In this document: positions 13,901 through 23,953 of the stretch, in pieces
How the letters are laid out: each line of letters starts with the position of its first letter
How positions within the stretch are numbered: position 1 is the first letter of the stretch
DNA from: Oscarella lobularis
Taxonomy: Eukaryota > Porifera > Homoscleromorpha > Homosclerophorida > Oscarellidae
DNA length: 64,000 bases
Reading direction: 5' to 3'
NCBI RefSeq assembly: GCF_947507565.1
Contig: NC_089175.1
Span: forward strand, 1,663,733-1,727,732
Notes under the pieces: model-generated
Told to the model about the DNA's origin: nothing
Databases searched by the model: none
Seen by the model: the letters and a program-made list of their open reading frames with translations, nothing else
Translations under genes and position numbers: made by a program

Positions 13901-14951
13901 CCGGATTGAGATCGATCGTCGGTCGATTGTCATTCACGTCCGTCACGTGAACATTGACGACGGCCGAATCCTGAAACTTCCCATCCCAAACGCGAACAGC
14001 CAACGATATACGTCGAGTCGAGAACTCGTGATCGAGCGACTTCTGCAAAGTAATTCGCCCCGAAACGGCGTCAATCCGAAAGAAATCCGCGGTCGCCGCG
14101 CCGCCAATATACGTCGGCGGAATCGTATGCCGCGCGACGATTTCATACGTCAATACGGGATTCTCGTCGACGTCAGTCGCCCGTACGACCTTGACGACAT
14201 CGCCCGGCTGACTATTTTCCGGCACGGAAACACTCGTCGACGAATAATTAAACTCGGGCGGATTATCGTTGACGTCACCAACGGTGATATTCCAGAGTAG
14301 AGTCGCCGAACGCGGATTCGTCGCGACGCCTTCGTACGCCTCGATTTCGAGTTGATAATAGCCCACCGTTTCGCGATCGAGACTTCGCACGAGTTCGACC
14401 CATATTCGGAGTTGGTGGGCGCCGAGGCGACTATAGCGCAAGTCGAAACGATTCGTCGGATCGCCGTCGATGAGTTTCGCGTACGTGACCGTATTCGTTC
14501 CGATGTCGGCGTCGTAGGCGCTCGGCGAGAAGATCGTCTTGCCTATGGCCGCGTTTTCGTCGATCGTTTTATTCGTCGGATCGATTTCGGGAAATGTTGG
14601 TTCGTTGTCGTTTTTGTCGAGCACCGTTACGGTGATCGTCTTCTGTTTGGGACCCGGTGTGCATATGACGCGGAAGACGAGGTCGTTTGTGTTGTTCAGC
14701 GCTTCGCGATCGATTGGCGCGTTCGGTTTTGTCGTTATGACGCCGTTCGCGTCGATTTCGAAGTGCGCCGCGACGAACGGGGGCGAATCGGCGGCGAAAT
14801 TGCACAACAACGAGCCCACGTCGTCGAATTCCGCTTGGAGGTCGATGACGAGGCGTTTCGACGTGATGCCTTCGTCGAGCGATACGGACGCCTGTTGCTT
14901 CGCGTCGCACGCGACGACGAGCGCGAGAAGCGCGCCCAAAACGACGTGCAT
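4991..14951 (-). CDS. giant Dachsous-like cadherin (27 EC repeats, one TM helix)
   Basis: A cell-surface adhesion protein of about 3302 residues in two exons: 5192-14951 and 4991-5139, with a 52 bp intron of canonical ends. I chose the ATG at 14951 because it begins a signal peptide (MHVVLGALLALVVACDA); the open frame extends further upstream without need. Counting calcium-binding linkers of the DxNDNxPxF type, including degenerate ones such as VIDKPP and APNDP, gives 26 linkers and therefore 27 EC repeats. No EGF or laminin-G domain is present. A single helix (IIGALVGILVLVLIFLVVFF) precedes a poly-arginine stop-transfer segment and a tail of about 370 residues rich in Ser, Asp and poly-Ala/Pro. 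Twenty-seven ECs, one helix and about 3300 residues match Dachsous, the heterophilic partner of Fat in planar polarity and Hippo signalling. A lineage-specific protocadherin-like protein remains possible. Confidence 0.93.
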
Positions 14952-15144
14952 CTCGTACCCCGCGCGTCGATCGGTAAAATGACTGATGTGGCGCGAGCGT
15001 TCCCCGAGGGAGTCACGCGGCGTCACCGTGGGCATTCTTCGGCGAAGATCAAAGTCGCGACTGTCACGCCTGCCCAAACAAGTTCCGCCCCCATCCCCCT
15101 CGCGTGTCTGAGTTGATATCCGTTTCTGCTGCAGGGTCGTGGGG
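14952..15144. promoter_or_regulatory. putative shared promoter, cadherin / EXD1
   Basis: Only 193 bp separate the chosen start codons of the divergent cadherin and EXD1 genes, so both promoters must lie here or overlap. No specific element is identified. Confidence 0.4.
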
Positions 15145-16675
15145 ATGGATCGTGTGGGCGATGGAGATTTCGTCCGGGTTCGAGTGCTCGACGGAACGTA
15201 CGAGGGCGCCGTATTATCGTGTCATCGACCCACCCAACAATTGACTATGCAGCGAGGTAAGCAGAGCCGACAAACCCATAAATTATTAGGAATGCTAATA
15301 TCTCGCAGTCAAGGACGTCGAAACTGGAAGGATGCACGCGCGAATGACATTCCACTGGACGGAAATAACAAAAAGTTCTCAGAATTCAATAGTTAATTAA
15401 TTTGTTTTCATGGAATATTGTTAGTTGAGGTTTTGGAGCGTGCCAATAAGGAGATGCCGTGTGCCACTAAAGAAACATCCTCTAAGGAGGGAGTTCCTGT
15501 TGCGGCTTCTCCTGTAAAAACACCGCCGTCCAAACAGGCTTCCCATAGCCGGAGGAGATCCGGAGGAGCTACGACTACCACTGGCAGTGTTCACTACGAC
15601 TTAGTGAAGACTAAGGAGAAATTTGAGAAAATGGCAATTTTTCTTCTAAAGATTTGTGAAAAGAGGTTGCATAATTTTGATTAATTAATTAAGGTTGCCT
15701 GTGTGAGGCAGTTTAAAATCATTGGCTTGGGTCTGGAGGGCATTAATTTAGGGAAAGCTGGTATGGTCACCATAATACAGGTACGTTAGTATATAGACCC
15801 ACACTACTAATGTACTGAGTAGTGGCTTGTGTGTGCCTAGATAAGCTGCAGCGTTCAGACTTACATTGTTGATTTCCAAGCAATAGGACGGTATTGTTTT
15901 GAGCACGCTGCTTTTGTCGACATGCTTCAGAGTGATCAATACCTAAAGGTTAATATTAGCAGTTATGCACATGTACGTAATTATTGCTCCTGCCTTAGGT
16001 CATTCATGACAGTCGTAACGTATCTGCCGCACTTTTCAATTTTAAAATACGACTTGAAAATGTATTTGACACGCAGGTGGCAGATTTTGTTATTAGACGA
16101 AATACCCATAAAAAAGTGCCACGGTAAATAGAAATCTTTTATGTCATTATTTCAAGCTCACCTGACCTGGAGATTTTTTTTAGTTTTATTAGCGGTCTAG
16201 GTGATTGCCTGATGAGATACCTCAAAATGACCGAAGAACAAGTTGATTTCCACAAGTATGCTCACCAGTGCCTCAAGGTCAGTCTATACAATATTATTGT
16301 TTCAGAAAGTAATTAAATTGTGTCTAGTCTAATTTCAAAGTGTGGTCAATTCGTCCTATCAGCGTTGAGTTATTGGACGCAGCAGCTAAGGGAAGAACTA
16401 CTTTAGTGAATGCTCGTTTCTTATCTTTGCCTGCAGGACGTTCTCTACTTGCCTGCGCTACACCAGGCAATGATGAAGGCTCATTTCAGTGACTTCACTC
16501 GAGGATTCCAAGTGTATCTTGAAGCTGGAAGATCAGTTTCAAGGCCAAAATGTTCATCAGTATGTGGTGTGTATACAGGCAAACTAAAGTTTATCATCAA
16601 TTGTTTTAGGGTGTAATGCCTCAGCTCAAGGATCTCTATTCTTTTGAGTGCTGCTGTGAACAAAAAGACTGCTGA
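15145..16675 (+). CDS. EXD1: EXD1-like 3'-5' exonuclease-domain protein (piRNA pathway family)
   Basis: The first exon encodes an Lsm-like segment (DGDFVRVRVLDGTYEGAVL). The linker exon is Lys/Ser-rich, and a DEDD-type exonuclease fold follows. Its hallmarks are YIVDFQAIG, LKVIHDSRNVSAALF, NVFDTQVADFVI and a helical tail with VWSIRPISVELLDAAAKG and YLPALHQAM. The order and spacing match EXD1, which supports piRNA biogenesis with TDRD12 as an RNA-binding factor. In exonuclease motif I the usual D-x-E reads D-F-Q, so the acidic catalytic residue is missing and the protein is probably inactive, as known EXD1 proteins are. Introns are short, and one inferred intron near 16409-16439 is only about 31 bp. 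The 3' exons have relics at 17.8 kb and 20.2 kb. Confidence 0.82.
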
Positions 16676-16881
16676 AAAGAAGCAAAGAGAACTAGATGAT
16701 GGGTGACAGTAGTGCGGGTTTGAGAGCAAACTTATGGAAAAGGTTTCTACCTTCAATTATAGGAATGTCGTTCTACAAATCCTAATGTGTACTGTATTTG
16801 CATCAAAGTATCAAAGCTCTTTACGAATCAAATACGTACGCATTCCTTTTAGCCTTTCATTAAATCGTCATTTTCCATTAT

Positions 16882-17620
16882 CTAGACAGCAAAAAGTAGT
16901 GCAGAAATAAAATTGACATTGTTTACTTTTGTGAGAAGTCGTTTAGCTGCCTCATCAATATTGATATTTTCTTTAGCTGATGTTTTGAACCAGTCAACGT
17001 AGCCCTTCTCACGGCAATACTCGTCCATTTGCTGCTCGTCGTGTACAAAATGCTTGTGAGGTTGATCAACATCACACTAAGAAATACCACGTATAGTTAT
17101 CCACAGCAGTTGCCTGTTGCTACCTTATTGGCTAGGAGAACACAAGGAATGGCTTTTCCGCAGAGCAACGTCACTTCGCTATCCAAATGATTTTTCCATT
17201 CCTCCGCAACGCTAAGAGTGCTTTCTTGCGTGACGTCAAAAACAACAAATGCTCCAACCGCATTTTTAAAGTACAGCTGTCCCCAAAAAGACTGTCGTAA
17301 TTTATCAAGGTGAAAACTCTATACCTTAGTCATGTTTCCATATAACCCTATCAAAACAGAATTACATCAATATCGTTGCGACGTTTTTGCGTTGCACCGT
17401 TGATCGCGATTTCCCACAATTGAAGGCGAATAAGCGTACTTTCATTCCAATTGAGCACTTTCAGTGCAAAGTCGGACTACGAGCAACATTGGGAACGCCT
17501 ACATATGCGATCATTGCACACCGTTGCTCTGGTATTCGGCGAATAGCACTTGTGGACGTAGCGCTTGACAATGTTTGTTCTGCCAACGCCAATATCGCCA
17601 ATAACGACCACTTTGTACAT
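16882..17620 (-). CDS. degenerate Rab32/38-like small GTPase
   Basis: Exons on the minus strand assemble into a Rab closest to the Rab32/38 group: MYKVVVIGDIGVGRTNIVKRY, DFALKVLNW, LIRLQLWEIA, NAVGAFVVFDVT, VLLANKCD and WFKTSAKENINIDEAAKRL. Several functional residues are altered. The P-loop lysine is arginine (GVGRT), the G3/switch II stretch reads WEIAINGLYGNMTK in place of the AGQERF core, and the frame ends in ...ALLFAV without C-terminal prenylation cysteines. G4 (NKCD) and G5 (TSAK) are intact. The first ATG that fits is at 17620; an upstream exon is possible. Two introns of about 45-50 bp had to be inferred to bridge switch I and switch II. This could be a pseudo-GTPase or a decaying gene. 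It converges on EXD1. Confidence 0.68.
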
Positions 17621-17814
17621 GCGCTCCTTCTTTTGAGACTTTGCACTGTCTGTCGTACGAATCGAATCAGCTTGTGGCTGCCCCCATTGAGAAATTGGCT
17701 GCAACTCCACACCAGCCTTTAGTGCAGTTGAAGTCAGAGTGCTTACTAATTTCGAATTTAGTCATTTACTGTACCATTCGCCTCCGCCCACAATTTCCCG
17801 AATACGTTTCCCGT

Positions 17815-18075
17815 ATAGGCTACCTTCTTACTTGTCTGCAAGACGTCCCTGTGCTACACCAGGGAATGACGAAGGTCATCCGTGCACGGCCAAGTTCTTT
17901 TTCAGTAGAAATTGTTTTACCAATTGATTTGATATGTTAAAATTTTTTTGCGGCACTCAAACAGACTGTGAACAAAAAAAGACTGTTAATTGAAATAGGA
18001 GAAAAGAATTAGACAAGTGTGTCAAATATGTGCGTCTTCGATTGACTAACGAGAGGGTTTCTACTCCCAATATTT
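17815..18075 (+). pseudogene. relic of the EXD1 3' end
   Basis: The stretch around 17824-17880 (ttacttgtctgcaagacgtc, then a match to ctacaccaggcaatgatgaagg) resembles the last-but-one EXD1 exon at 16425-16480. The similarity continues into the downstream segment with gtgaacaaaaagactg and a final gtttctac motif. The reading frame is broken. It is a duplicated, decayed copy of the EXD1 tail, so the Rab-like gene sits between two EXD1 tails. Confidence 0.65.
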
Positions 18076-18220
18076 TGGTGGAACTGAGTCCGACGTTGAG
18101 CATGACTTCGGAGGGTCTGTTCAGTGGTACAGATAGATAGTAGGGCCATCATTTTCTAAATGGTCTCCTGCAACGATACTTGTTTCCCTACACAAAAGAA
18201 AAAACTAGTATGTAGCAAAA

Positions 18221-19772
18221 TTATTTACTGCTGCTGCCGTACGGCTTCCATTCGTTCTGAGACAACTTTTTGTCAATGTCTTTACCAATCCTACTGCTTA
18301 GGGTCTTCGCTTGTTCATAGCCAACTATCACTATGCAGTGGCCCTTTCGAAAACGTTTTGTTAACACTGAAAAAGCACTGTCCACGTCTAAATCCAAAAA
18401 AAAGAGAGAGACTTTCGTTACAAAGACGGCTTGAGCAAACCTCTGTTGTCATTTGATTTGTCTTCCAACGTGATCAGAAATACAAGCGACTTTTTGTTTT
18501 CACAAAACTCCTCAAGGACTGCATTCGGCTACAACACTACGTAGAAGAAGAAACACGCATTTTATGTTCAAGAAGACGTACCTCTTCCGCTTGGTAAGCA
18601 GCTTCGGCCATGTTGCAAAAGGTCACATTTTTAGGTAGTCCTTCGTATGTCCAATCCCTTTCAAAGTTAACCACTATTATAAAGGCATTAAAAACAGTGC
18701 AACCAGATGCCAAAGCACATACCACATCTGTCACAAAACACCGATTCAAGCATATCTCTTCTTGTAGAGTAAAACAGATGAACGCAAGAGGGCTTTACGT
18801 TACGTAAACTACTACCAGTAGCATTTCGATACATTCGCATAATCTAAATAGCCGGTTCACAAATTATTCTGCAGTGGGCACACTAAGATTATAGCATGCC
18901 TGAGTGTCAACATCTTGTAGCTCCGTCAGAATTTGCACTAACACATGCCCTAGCCCAGAATTCGAATTACAAACCAGCAGCAGCAAAAGCTGCATATCAT
19001 CTCGAATAGCAGCGCACAATGATGGAGATACATCTCTATACGAAACGTCCTTCCTGGGCAAAAGCTTCAGCATCCAAAGAAGACCCCACAGAGTACCCAG
19101 CGCTCCGGCAACTAAAACAGCAAAATTGGCCCGTCTCAACGTTTCCAACGACGACCCGCTGGGATAGACGCATCCCACGGTGAAACTCAGTCGCGGTCCG
19201 GTCAACGTTTCAACGTCGCAGCTAAACTTAGAGACGATTTCTCTTGTAGAGCGAAAGTAAAGTCCAAAAAACACACCGCCTCCAATCGTTACGAGAAGTT
19301 GAAAGACAAGTTTGACGGCGTAGCCAATCGTCACCTTACGTGAGGTCTCGAATTTCTTTCGGAGCGAATCGACTATTTGCAGCGCTTTTCGGCTAAATCT
19401 TTTCGTTTGGAGATCTCGACGAAGATCTATTGACTTGGTATCGGTGAAAAAATGAGTGAGCTTGGCAGTGAAAGCGCGATTCCACACGAATGATGGAAGA
19501 TAAAGGAGAATTCCTTGAATTGCTAAGGAGCGCGGGAGCCAGTCGACTGCGCTCAGGTGCTCACTAAAGCACCAGTTGTTCGCGTATTGGGCTTGGGCTG
19601 ACGAGACGTTATTAGGTGGGTAGCAAGCAAGACCGGGCGAAAATAGTCCGCCTCCCAGAGATACGACCGAAAGTACGCCAGAGACGATGGACACGTATTG
19701 AACGACAACGTCCCAGTGGTGATCGTTGTAGAGTTCGTTCGACGACTGTAGAGAGCGGTACACTTCCTGCAT
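18221..19772 (-). CDS. LRRC8/pannexin-like four-TM protein A with novel C-terminal domain
   Basis: The large first exon (ATG at 19772) encodes four membrane segments in pannexin/LRRC8 layout. TM1 is near VVQYVSIVSGVLSVVSLGG, the first loop has cysteines in LACYPPNN and NNWCFSE, and TM2 follows. A cytoplasmic helical loop leads to TM3 and a second loop with cysteines in FSCDVETLTGPR and VGCVYPSG, then TM4. The second loop is strikingly like LRRC8 (VDIESLTGYR, then C and HP). A conserved helical segment (RDDMQLLLLLVCNSNSG) follows, as in LRRC8. No LRRs come next. Instead about four small exons encode an alpha/beta-looking domain with strands VVNFERDW, SLVFLITLEDKS and HCIVIVGYEQAKTL, ending at 18221. 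The domain is shared with two paralogs in this window. The role is probably a plasma-membrane channel; the function of the C-terminal domain is unknown. Confidence 0.75.
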
Positions 19773-20204
19773 TGTTTTTTAGGCATCCGGGGCTTGTACG
19801 GATTCCGGAAGACAGGTGTCTGGTGAGGGTGAGGTGAGAGCAGAGGTGAGAAGCCTACTAGCATTCGCGTGAGTCCCTGAGCAAGCTGTAAAGAAAGAGA
19901 CATTCGATTGGACTACTCAACGTTTGTTTTCCTCCACCAATTTCCAAGCCATTGTTACTCGAAGCGAGTACCCCACTGAGCTGGTGAACAGGTCTGAAAC
20001 GAGCTCGAATATTGCTGAGCTCATGCAACGAGACGACATATCCGGAGAGAATAATCACTCCGCCAAGATTCTACAATAAAAATATTTAAATATACATTTT
20101 TCGAATAAAAATCTCACCAAATTACCAAATTAGACGGCGGCACAGTATCATATTTAGTGTACATATCACTCAAAAGAGAAAACTACAGAATGTCTTTATT
20201 TGGA
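19773..20204. other. upstream region of channel-like gene A
   Basis: About 430 bp contain only short open frames on both strands and an AT-rich stretch around 20075-20160. A 5' non-coding exon of gene A is possible. No further feature is supported. Confidence 0.4.
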
Positions 20205-20517
20205 CTCACAATCGTAACGTATCTGCCGCACTTTTTAATTTTAAAATACGATTTTAAAAATGTATTCGACACGCAGGTGGCAGATTTTGTTATTAGACAA
20301 AATACCCATAAAAAAAGTGCCACGGTAAAGAGATATCTTTTATGTCAATTCTTTCGAACTCGGCAGAAGAGTTTTCTTTAGTTTTGTTAGCGGTCTAGGT
20401 GATTGCCTGATGAGATACCTCAAAATGACCAAAGAACAGGTCGATTTCCACAAATCAGAAAGTACAATTAGATCATGTCTAGTCTAATGTCAAAGTTTGG
20501 TCAATTCGTCCTGTCAG
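20205..20517 (+). pseudogene. relic of EXD1 exonuclease exons
   Basis: This closely matches EXD1 16008-16362, including the exon encoding NVFDTQVADFVI, the intron after it, and the exon starting with the Gly-Asp-Cys-Leu-Met-Arg-Tyr stretch. Part of the next intron and exon start (tctaatttcaaagtgtggtc in EXD1) also matches. The Lys-Tyr-Ala-His-Gln part of EXD1 is deleted, joining the copy to the following intron. There is no start and no intact gene, so this is a duplicated fragment. Confidence 0.8.
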
Positions 20518-20830
20518 TTAAAAGTAGGAGACCAGCACGGATACTAGTATCCGTGCTGCCAGTGAGACCATAGCCAGAATCAGCTGGCGGCCCTTCACGA
20601 TGACTGACAAATGGCAAACGCGGGTCAGTTTCACCGGCATCCACGTGACTGGGGCACAGAAAGAAGCACCAAGGTTAATTTGCTTTTCACGGACGATTTG
20701 AGACTGTAAGTGCCTTCCATATCTACGTGCCACTTCAATGATGATCAAATATCTTCACCTTCGTAAAAGCTGCCTGATTTAGAAAATGTGTGCACAATAA
20801 AAGAGAAGAGAAACTAAGAACTTGAAGGCA
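20518..20830 (-). pseudogene. relic of an LRRC8-like gene
   Basis: Positions about 20700-20815 match the cytoplasmic-loop region of channel-like genes B and C (agtgcc...gatgatcaaatatctt, cttcgtaaaagctgcctgat, aaaagagaagagaa). Frameshifts break the frame. The fragment directly follows the EXD1 relic, so both may have arrived together. Confidence 0.6.
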
Positions 20831-20936
20831 TGATACGTCAGACAGTTACTCAAAAGAGACAAGGTTGATAATAAAAATTATGCATACAAAGGAACACTAA
20901 AACAACACATCCCTGTGTCTCTGACTGCTTGAGGTG

Positions 20937-21950
20937 TCAAACCTCAGTACCATAAGCAGAATCGAAGCACCGGGATTCGCCGGCATACGCCCGGTACACC
21001 TCCTCCCCATTGCTCTCATCCACGTGCTTATCCGCTTCAGTCTCGTTCATTTTGCCATGAAGTACATCATAACATAGTGAAACAGCTGCCTTATACCGAT
21101 TAAGTCCCTGCTTAACTGCCTCCACGTCGTCTTTCAGTTGTCTCCAAGTGCCGTCAGTCGTTTGGGCGCTGAGTACCAGGCAACGGTTACATGCTTCGTT
21201 GAAGTGATCAAAACCATCTGTCAAGATTTTCAAAGCAATCAACTCAGCGTCAATCACCTTTTTCAGCTTTTCCTCTATAGCTTTAAGACTGTTTCTCTCG
21301 GCCTTATCGCGATAGAGAGGATCTTGCTGAAGAGTGTTTACCAATGACTTCCAGGGATGTCCAACTTTGTTGTAGCTGTCCACTTCAGTGTAACTTGGCA
21401 ACTTATGGCATATAGAATGATAAACGCTTTTTGGTCTGAACTCGGTTCCTTCGTTACCCTCAGTGCCATAAGCAGAATCAGAGCAATAGGATTCGCCCTC
21501 ACCAGGCTCCTCACTAAATGCTGTGCGCTCATTCTGAGTCGTTTTGCCATGAAGTACACTTTGACATAGAAAAACTGCCGCCTTATACCGACGAAGTCCC
21601 TTCTTAACCTTCTCTACGTCGTCTCGGAATCGTGTATGCTCATCACCGGTTCTTTGGAGTCCCGGGCAACGGTCGCATGCTTTGCTAAAGCGATCGAAAC
21701 TACTCGTAATAGTTTCCAAAGCAATGAACTCAGCGTCGATCACCACTTTCACGTCGCGCTGAATCTTTATGAGCATACCCTTCTCGGAGGCGGAGGCAGC
21801 TTCATTCGTCTTGAGATCGTCTATCTCCTTACTAAGAGATTCCCATAACGATTTCCAATACAATTCAATATTTTTTATCCTTTCTCTCAACGTTCGATCG
21901 TCGAATTCGAAGGAGCACCGAGGACAACAAACGGCTCTTGGCTCGGCCAT
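20937..21950 (-). CDS. CxxC/helical companion protein 1 (two internal repeats)
   Basis: A single-exon gene of 337 residues. I chose the ATG at 21950 (MAEPRAVCCPRC) because paralogs start at the same place relative to the CxxC. An N-terminal CPRC pair could be half of a zinc site. The rest is strongly helical and consists of two copies of a ~130-residue unit. Each has a KVVIDAE or KKVIDAE helix, a SKACDRCP or NEACNRC motif, a DDVE-x-VK-x-GL-x-RYKAAV helix, and a terminal DSAYGTE. I do not recognise the family. Two paralogs lie at 25.4 and 27.8 kb, each on the same strand among channel-like genes. The DSAYG tail looks like a short docking or phosphotyrosine motif (inference). Confidence 0.78.
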   Translation of the reverse strand: MAEPRAVCCPRCSFEFDDRTLRERIKNIELYWKSLWESLSKEIDDLKTNEAASASEKGMLIKIQRDVKVVIDAEFIALETITSSFDRFSKACDRCPGLQRTGDEHTRFRDDVEKVKKGLRRYKAAVFLCQSVLHGKTTQNERTAFSEEPGEGESYCSDSAYGTEGNEGTEFRPKSVYHSICHKLPSYTEVDSYNKVGHPWKSLVNTLQQDPLYRDKAERNSLKAIEEKLKKVIDAELIALKILTDGFDHFNEACNRCLVLSAQTTDGTWRQLKDDVEAVKQGLNRYKAAVSLCYDVLHGKMNETEADKHVDESNGEEVYRAYAGESRCFDSAYGTEV

Positions 21951-22001
21951 TTTCACGCATGCGCATTCTAATCATGCAAGGTGTACTACTGTATGGTGTA
22001 A

Positions 22002-23870
22002 TTAATTACCATTTAATTTACGCGCCCAACAAAAGACGTCACTTTGTTCAATTTTTTCCTTTTCGGTGGACGAACCAGTGGGAAATATTGATAAAATATC
22101 GTTTTCCAAATTATCAGGGATATGCGTACATAAAACGATAACACATTCCTTAGACACATGATCTTTCATTCTTTCCAAAATAATTTTAACTAAAATAAAG
22201 ATAAAGAATGTTTGAAATAGGCAGGTATTGGCAACCTGAAATTAAACTTACGTTCTCTTTTTTTTTCTTTGAGGATGTCTTGACTCTGATCCAATTGCGT
22301 AATCAGCACCAAATCATAATTGTACGGATCTTCTTTTGGACACGATATTAATTCACTCATAAACTACGCATACACATACACCCCACACAGATAGGAAGGG
22401 CTGCGCTCAGCGTTACCTTTCCTATTTCTTCACTTCCAAGAGAAGACAGACGTGGCACGCGAAAAATCTCTACCCTTTCAGGAAACTTCTCTTTTACGAC
22501 AACTTCCCGCTCTTTTCCAACTTCTGCCACGCCATCAAATGCAAACTGTTTCCGAAAGTTAAAGTTCACACCTCTAACCTAAAAGCCAAATATTGCCTAC
22601 CCACATTATGACCTAATTGCTGTCTACGCACCGAAAGGCAATGTTGTGCCATTTCTATAGTGCAACTTCCCTCGCCACACCAAAGATGCAGACACTCAGA
22701 AATGGTACTTCGTCCAGTGGCTTTCTTGTATTGATCAAAACATTGATGAGCAATGACTGAAGGTATGTCAGAGATCTAAAGAGCAAGACTGTGATTGTAT
22801 ACCATCAACACGACGTCAAGTTGTACCAAAATTTTAGAGGTTTGATCCTAAATATTGATTTAGTTTACAGAATAGAAACAAATATTAGGAAATCTTACTG
22901 TTGGAATCGTTTGAAAAGAGCGATCTAGAATTTGGCAATACGACAAGTGTTTCAAATCTACCAGTTCCAGATCAATCAGTAATTCTTCAAAAGACCGACC
23001 CATTCCAAAGTCAAAGTCAAAAAGAAGTTTATGAAGGAGATGAAGGTCATCAGGCAAACGACTATATTCAGCATCCTTTTTATTTACTCTTCTTGTGCCA
23101 TAGCTGTATTGGTACTGTGCTGTTTTGGCATAATCAACAGTCTTACTGTAAACGTTCCAAAAAGTGCCTCTAAAGGCAAAGAACATCGCTGCAGACAAAT
23201 TGACAAAGTTTGCAATCCACAACGCGTAAAGTGTCGAAGCCGCCGGATAAACGCAGCTGACATTCACGCTCCACATTGGTTCAGTATCAATTTCCACGGC
23301 GCAAGTAAATGTAGCATGCACAACACTGTCGGACTCGTAGAGCAAAGCCAGTAAAACGATAAACCCCCCGGCAATCAGTCCTTGAACAATAAGCTTGATG
23401 ACATACCAATTTTTCATGGCTTTGGACGATCTGAACTGGTCCCTAAGCAACCTCACAACATTGAGTGATTCACGACTGTAAGTACCAGATGACCTATTTC
23501 GATGACGATCAAGTGCCTTTGCCTCGATAAAAAACTGCCGGATTTTTGAGAAAAACCGGTGATGAAAGAAAAGAGAAGGCATGTAAAGAGCGATCGATTG
23601 CCCTAGAAGAATCAGCGGCATTGACGAAACCCTTCCCAAGTGGGCGTTAGAGCACCAGCTGTCGATGAAGGGCGCTTGCGTCCTTGAAACGTTATTAGGC
23701 GGATAGCAGGTAAGGTCTGGGAAAAACAACTCGCCCCCAATCGTCAAAACAGACAGAAACGCCGACATCACAGACGTATAGCTCAAGATGATGTCCCAAA
23801 TAGGCTCCTTGTAAACATCGCTCTGCTTCGCCGTATCAGCCGACGACAAAGACAATCGATCAAGAACCAT
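22002..23870 (-). CDS. LRRC8/pannexin-like four-TM protein B with novel C-terminal domain
   Basis: The ATG at 23870 opens a large exon: TM1 near ILSYTSVMSAFLSVLTIGG, loop cysteines in LTCYPPNN and DSWCSN, TM2 near LILLGQSIALYMPSL. A charged cytoplasmic loop (RESLNVVRLLRDQF) follows. TM3, loop cysteines in FTCAVEI and VSCVYPAAS, and TM4 complete the set. The post-TM4 helix (YSRLPDDLHLLHKLLFDFD) parallels the YSDIPDVKNDFAFMLHLI region of LRRC8. Downstream exons encode CLHLWCGEGSCTIEMAQ, NFNFRKQFAFDG, VEIFRVPRLSSL, YDLVLITQLDQSQD and ECVIVLCTHI, ending at a TAA at 22002. LRRs are absent. The 5' end is 83 bp from the truncated RECQL5 copy on the other strand. It is a paralog of genes A and C and belongs to the tandem duplication with C. 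Confidence 0.78.
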
Positions 23871-23953
23871 GACCTTGGAGGCCGACCTTGGAAGAAAACG
23901 GGCTCTTGTGCGCATACGGGCGTACCGGCGTCGCCTCAAGTTCAACCAAAAAA
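23871..23953. promoter_or_regulatory. bidirectional promoter region, channel B / RECQL5 copy
   Basis: The divergent start codons are 83 bp apart. The same arrangement recurs at 30370-30431, so the promoter was duplicated with the genes. Confidence 0.45.

Noticed and set aside
14952-15077. Longer cadherin N-terminus using the upstream open frame
   Set aside because: The extreme start is a TTG, and the ATG at 14951 begins a typical signal peptide.
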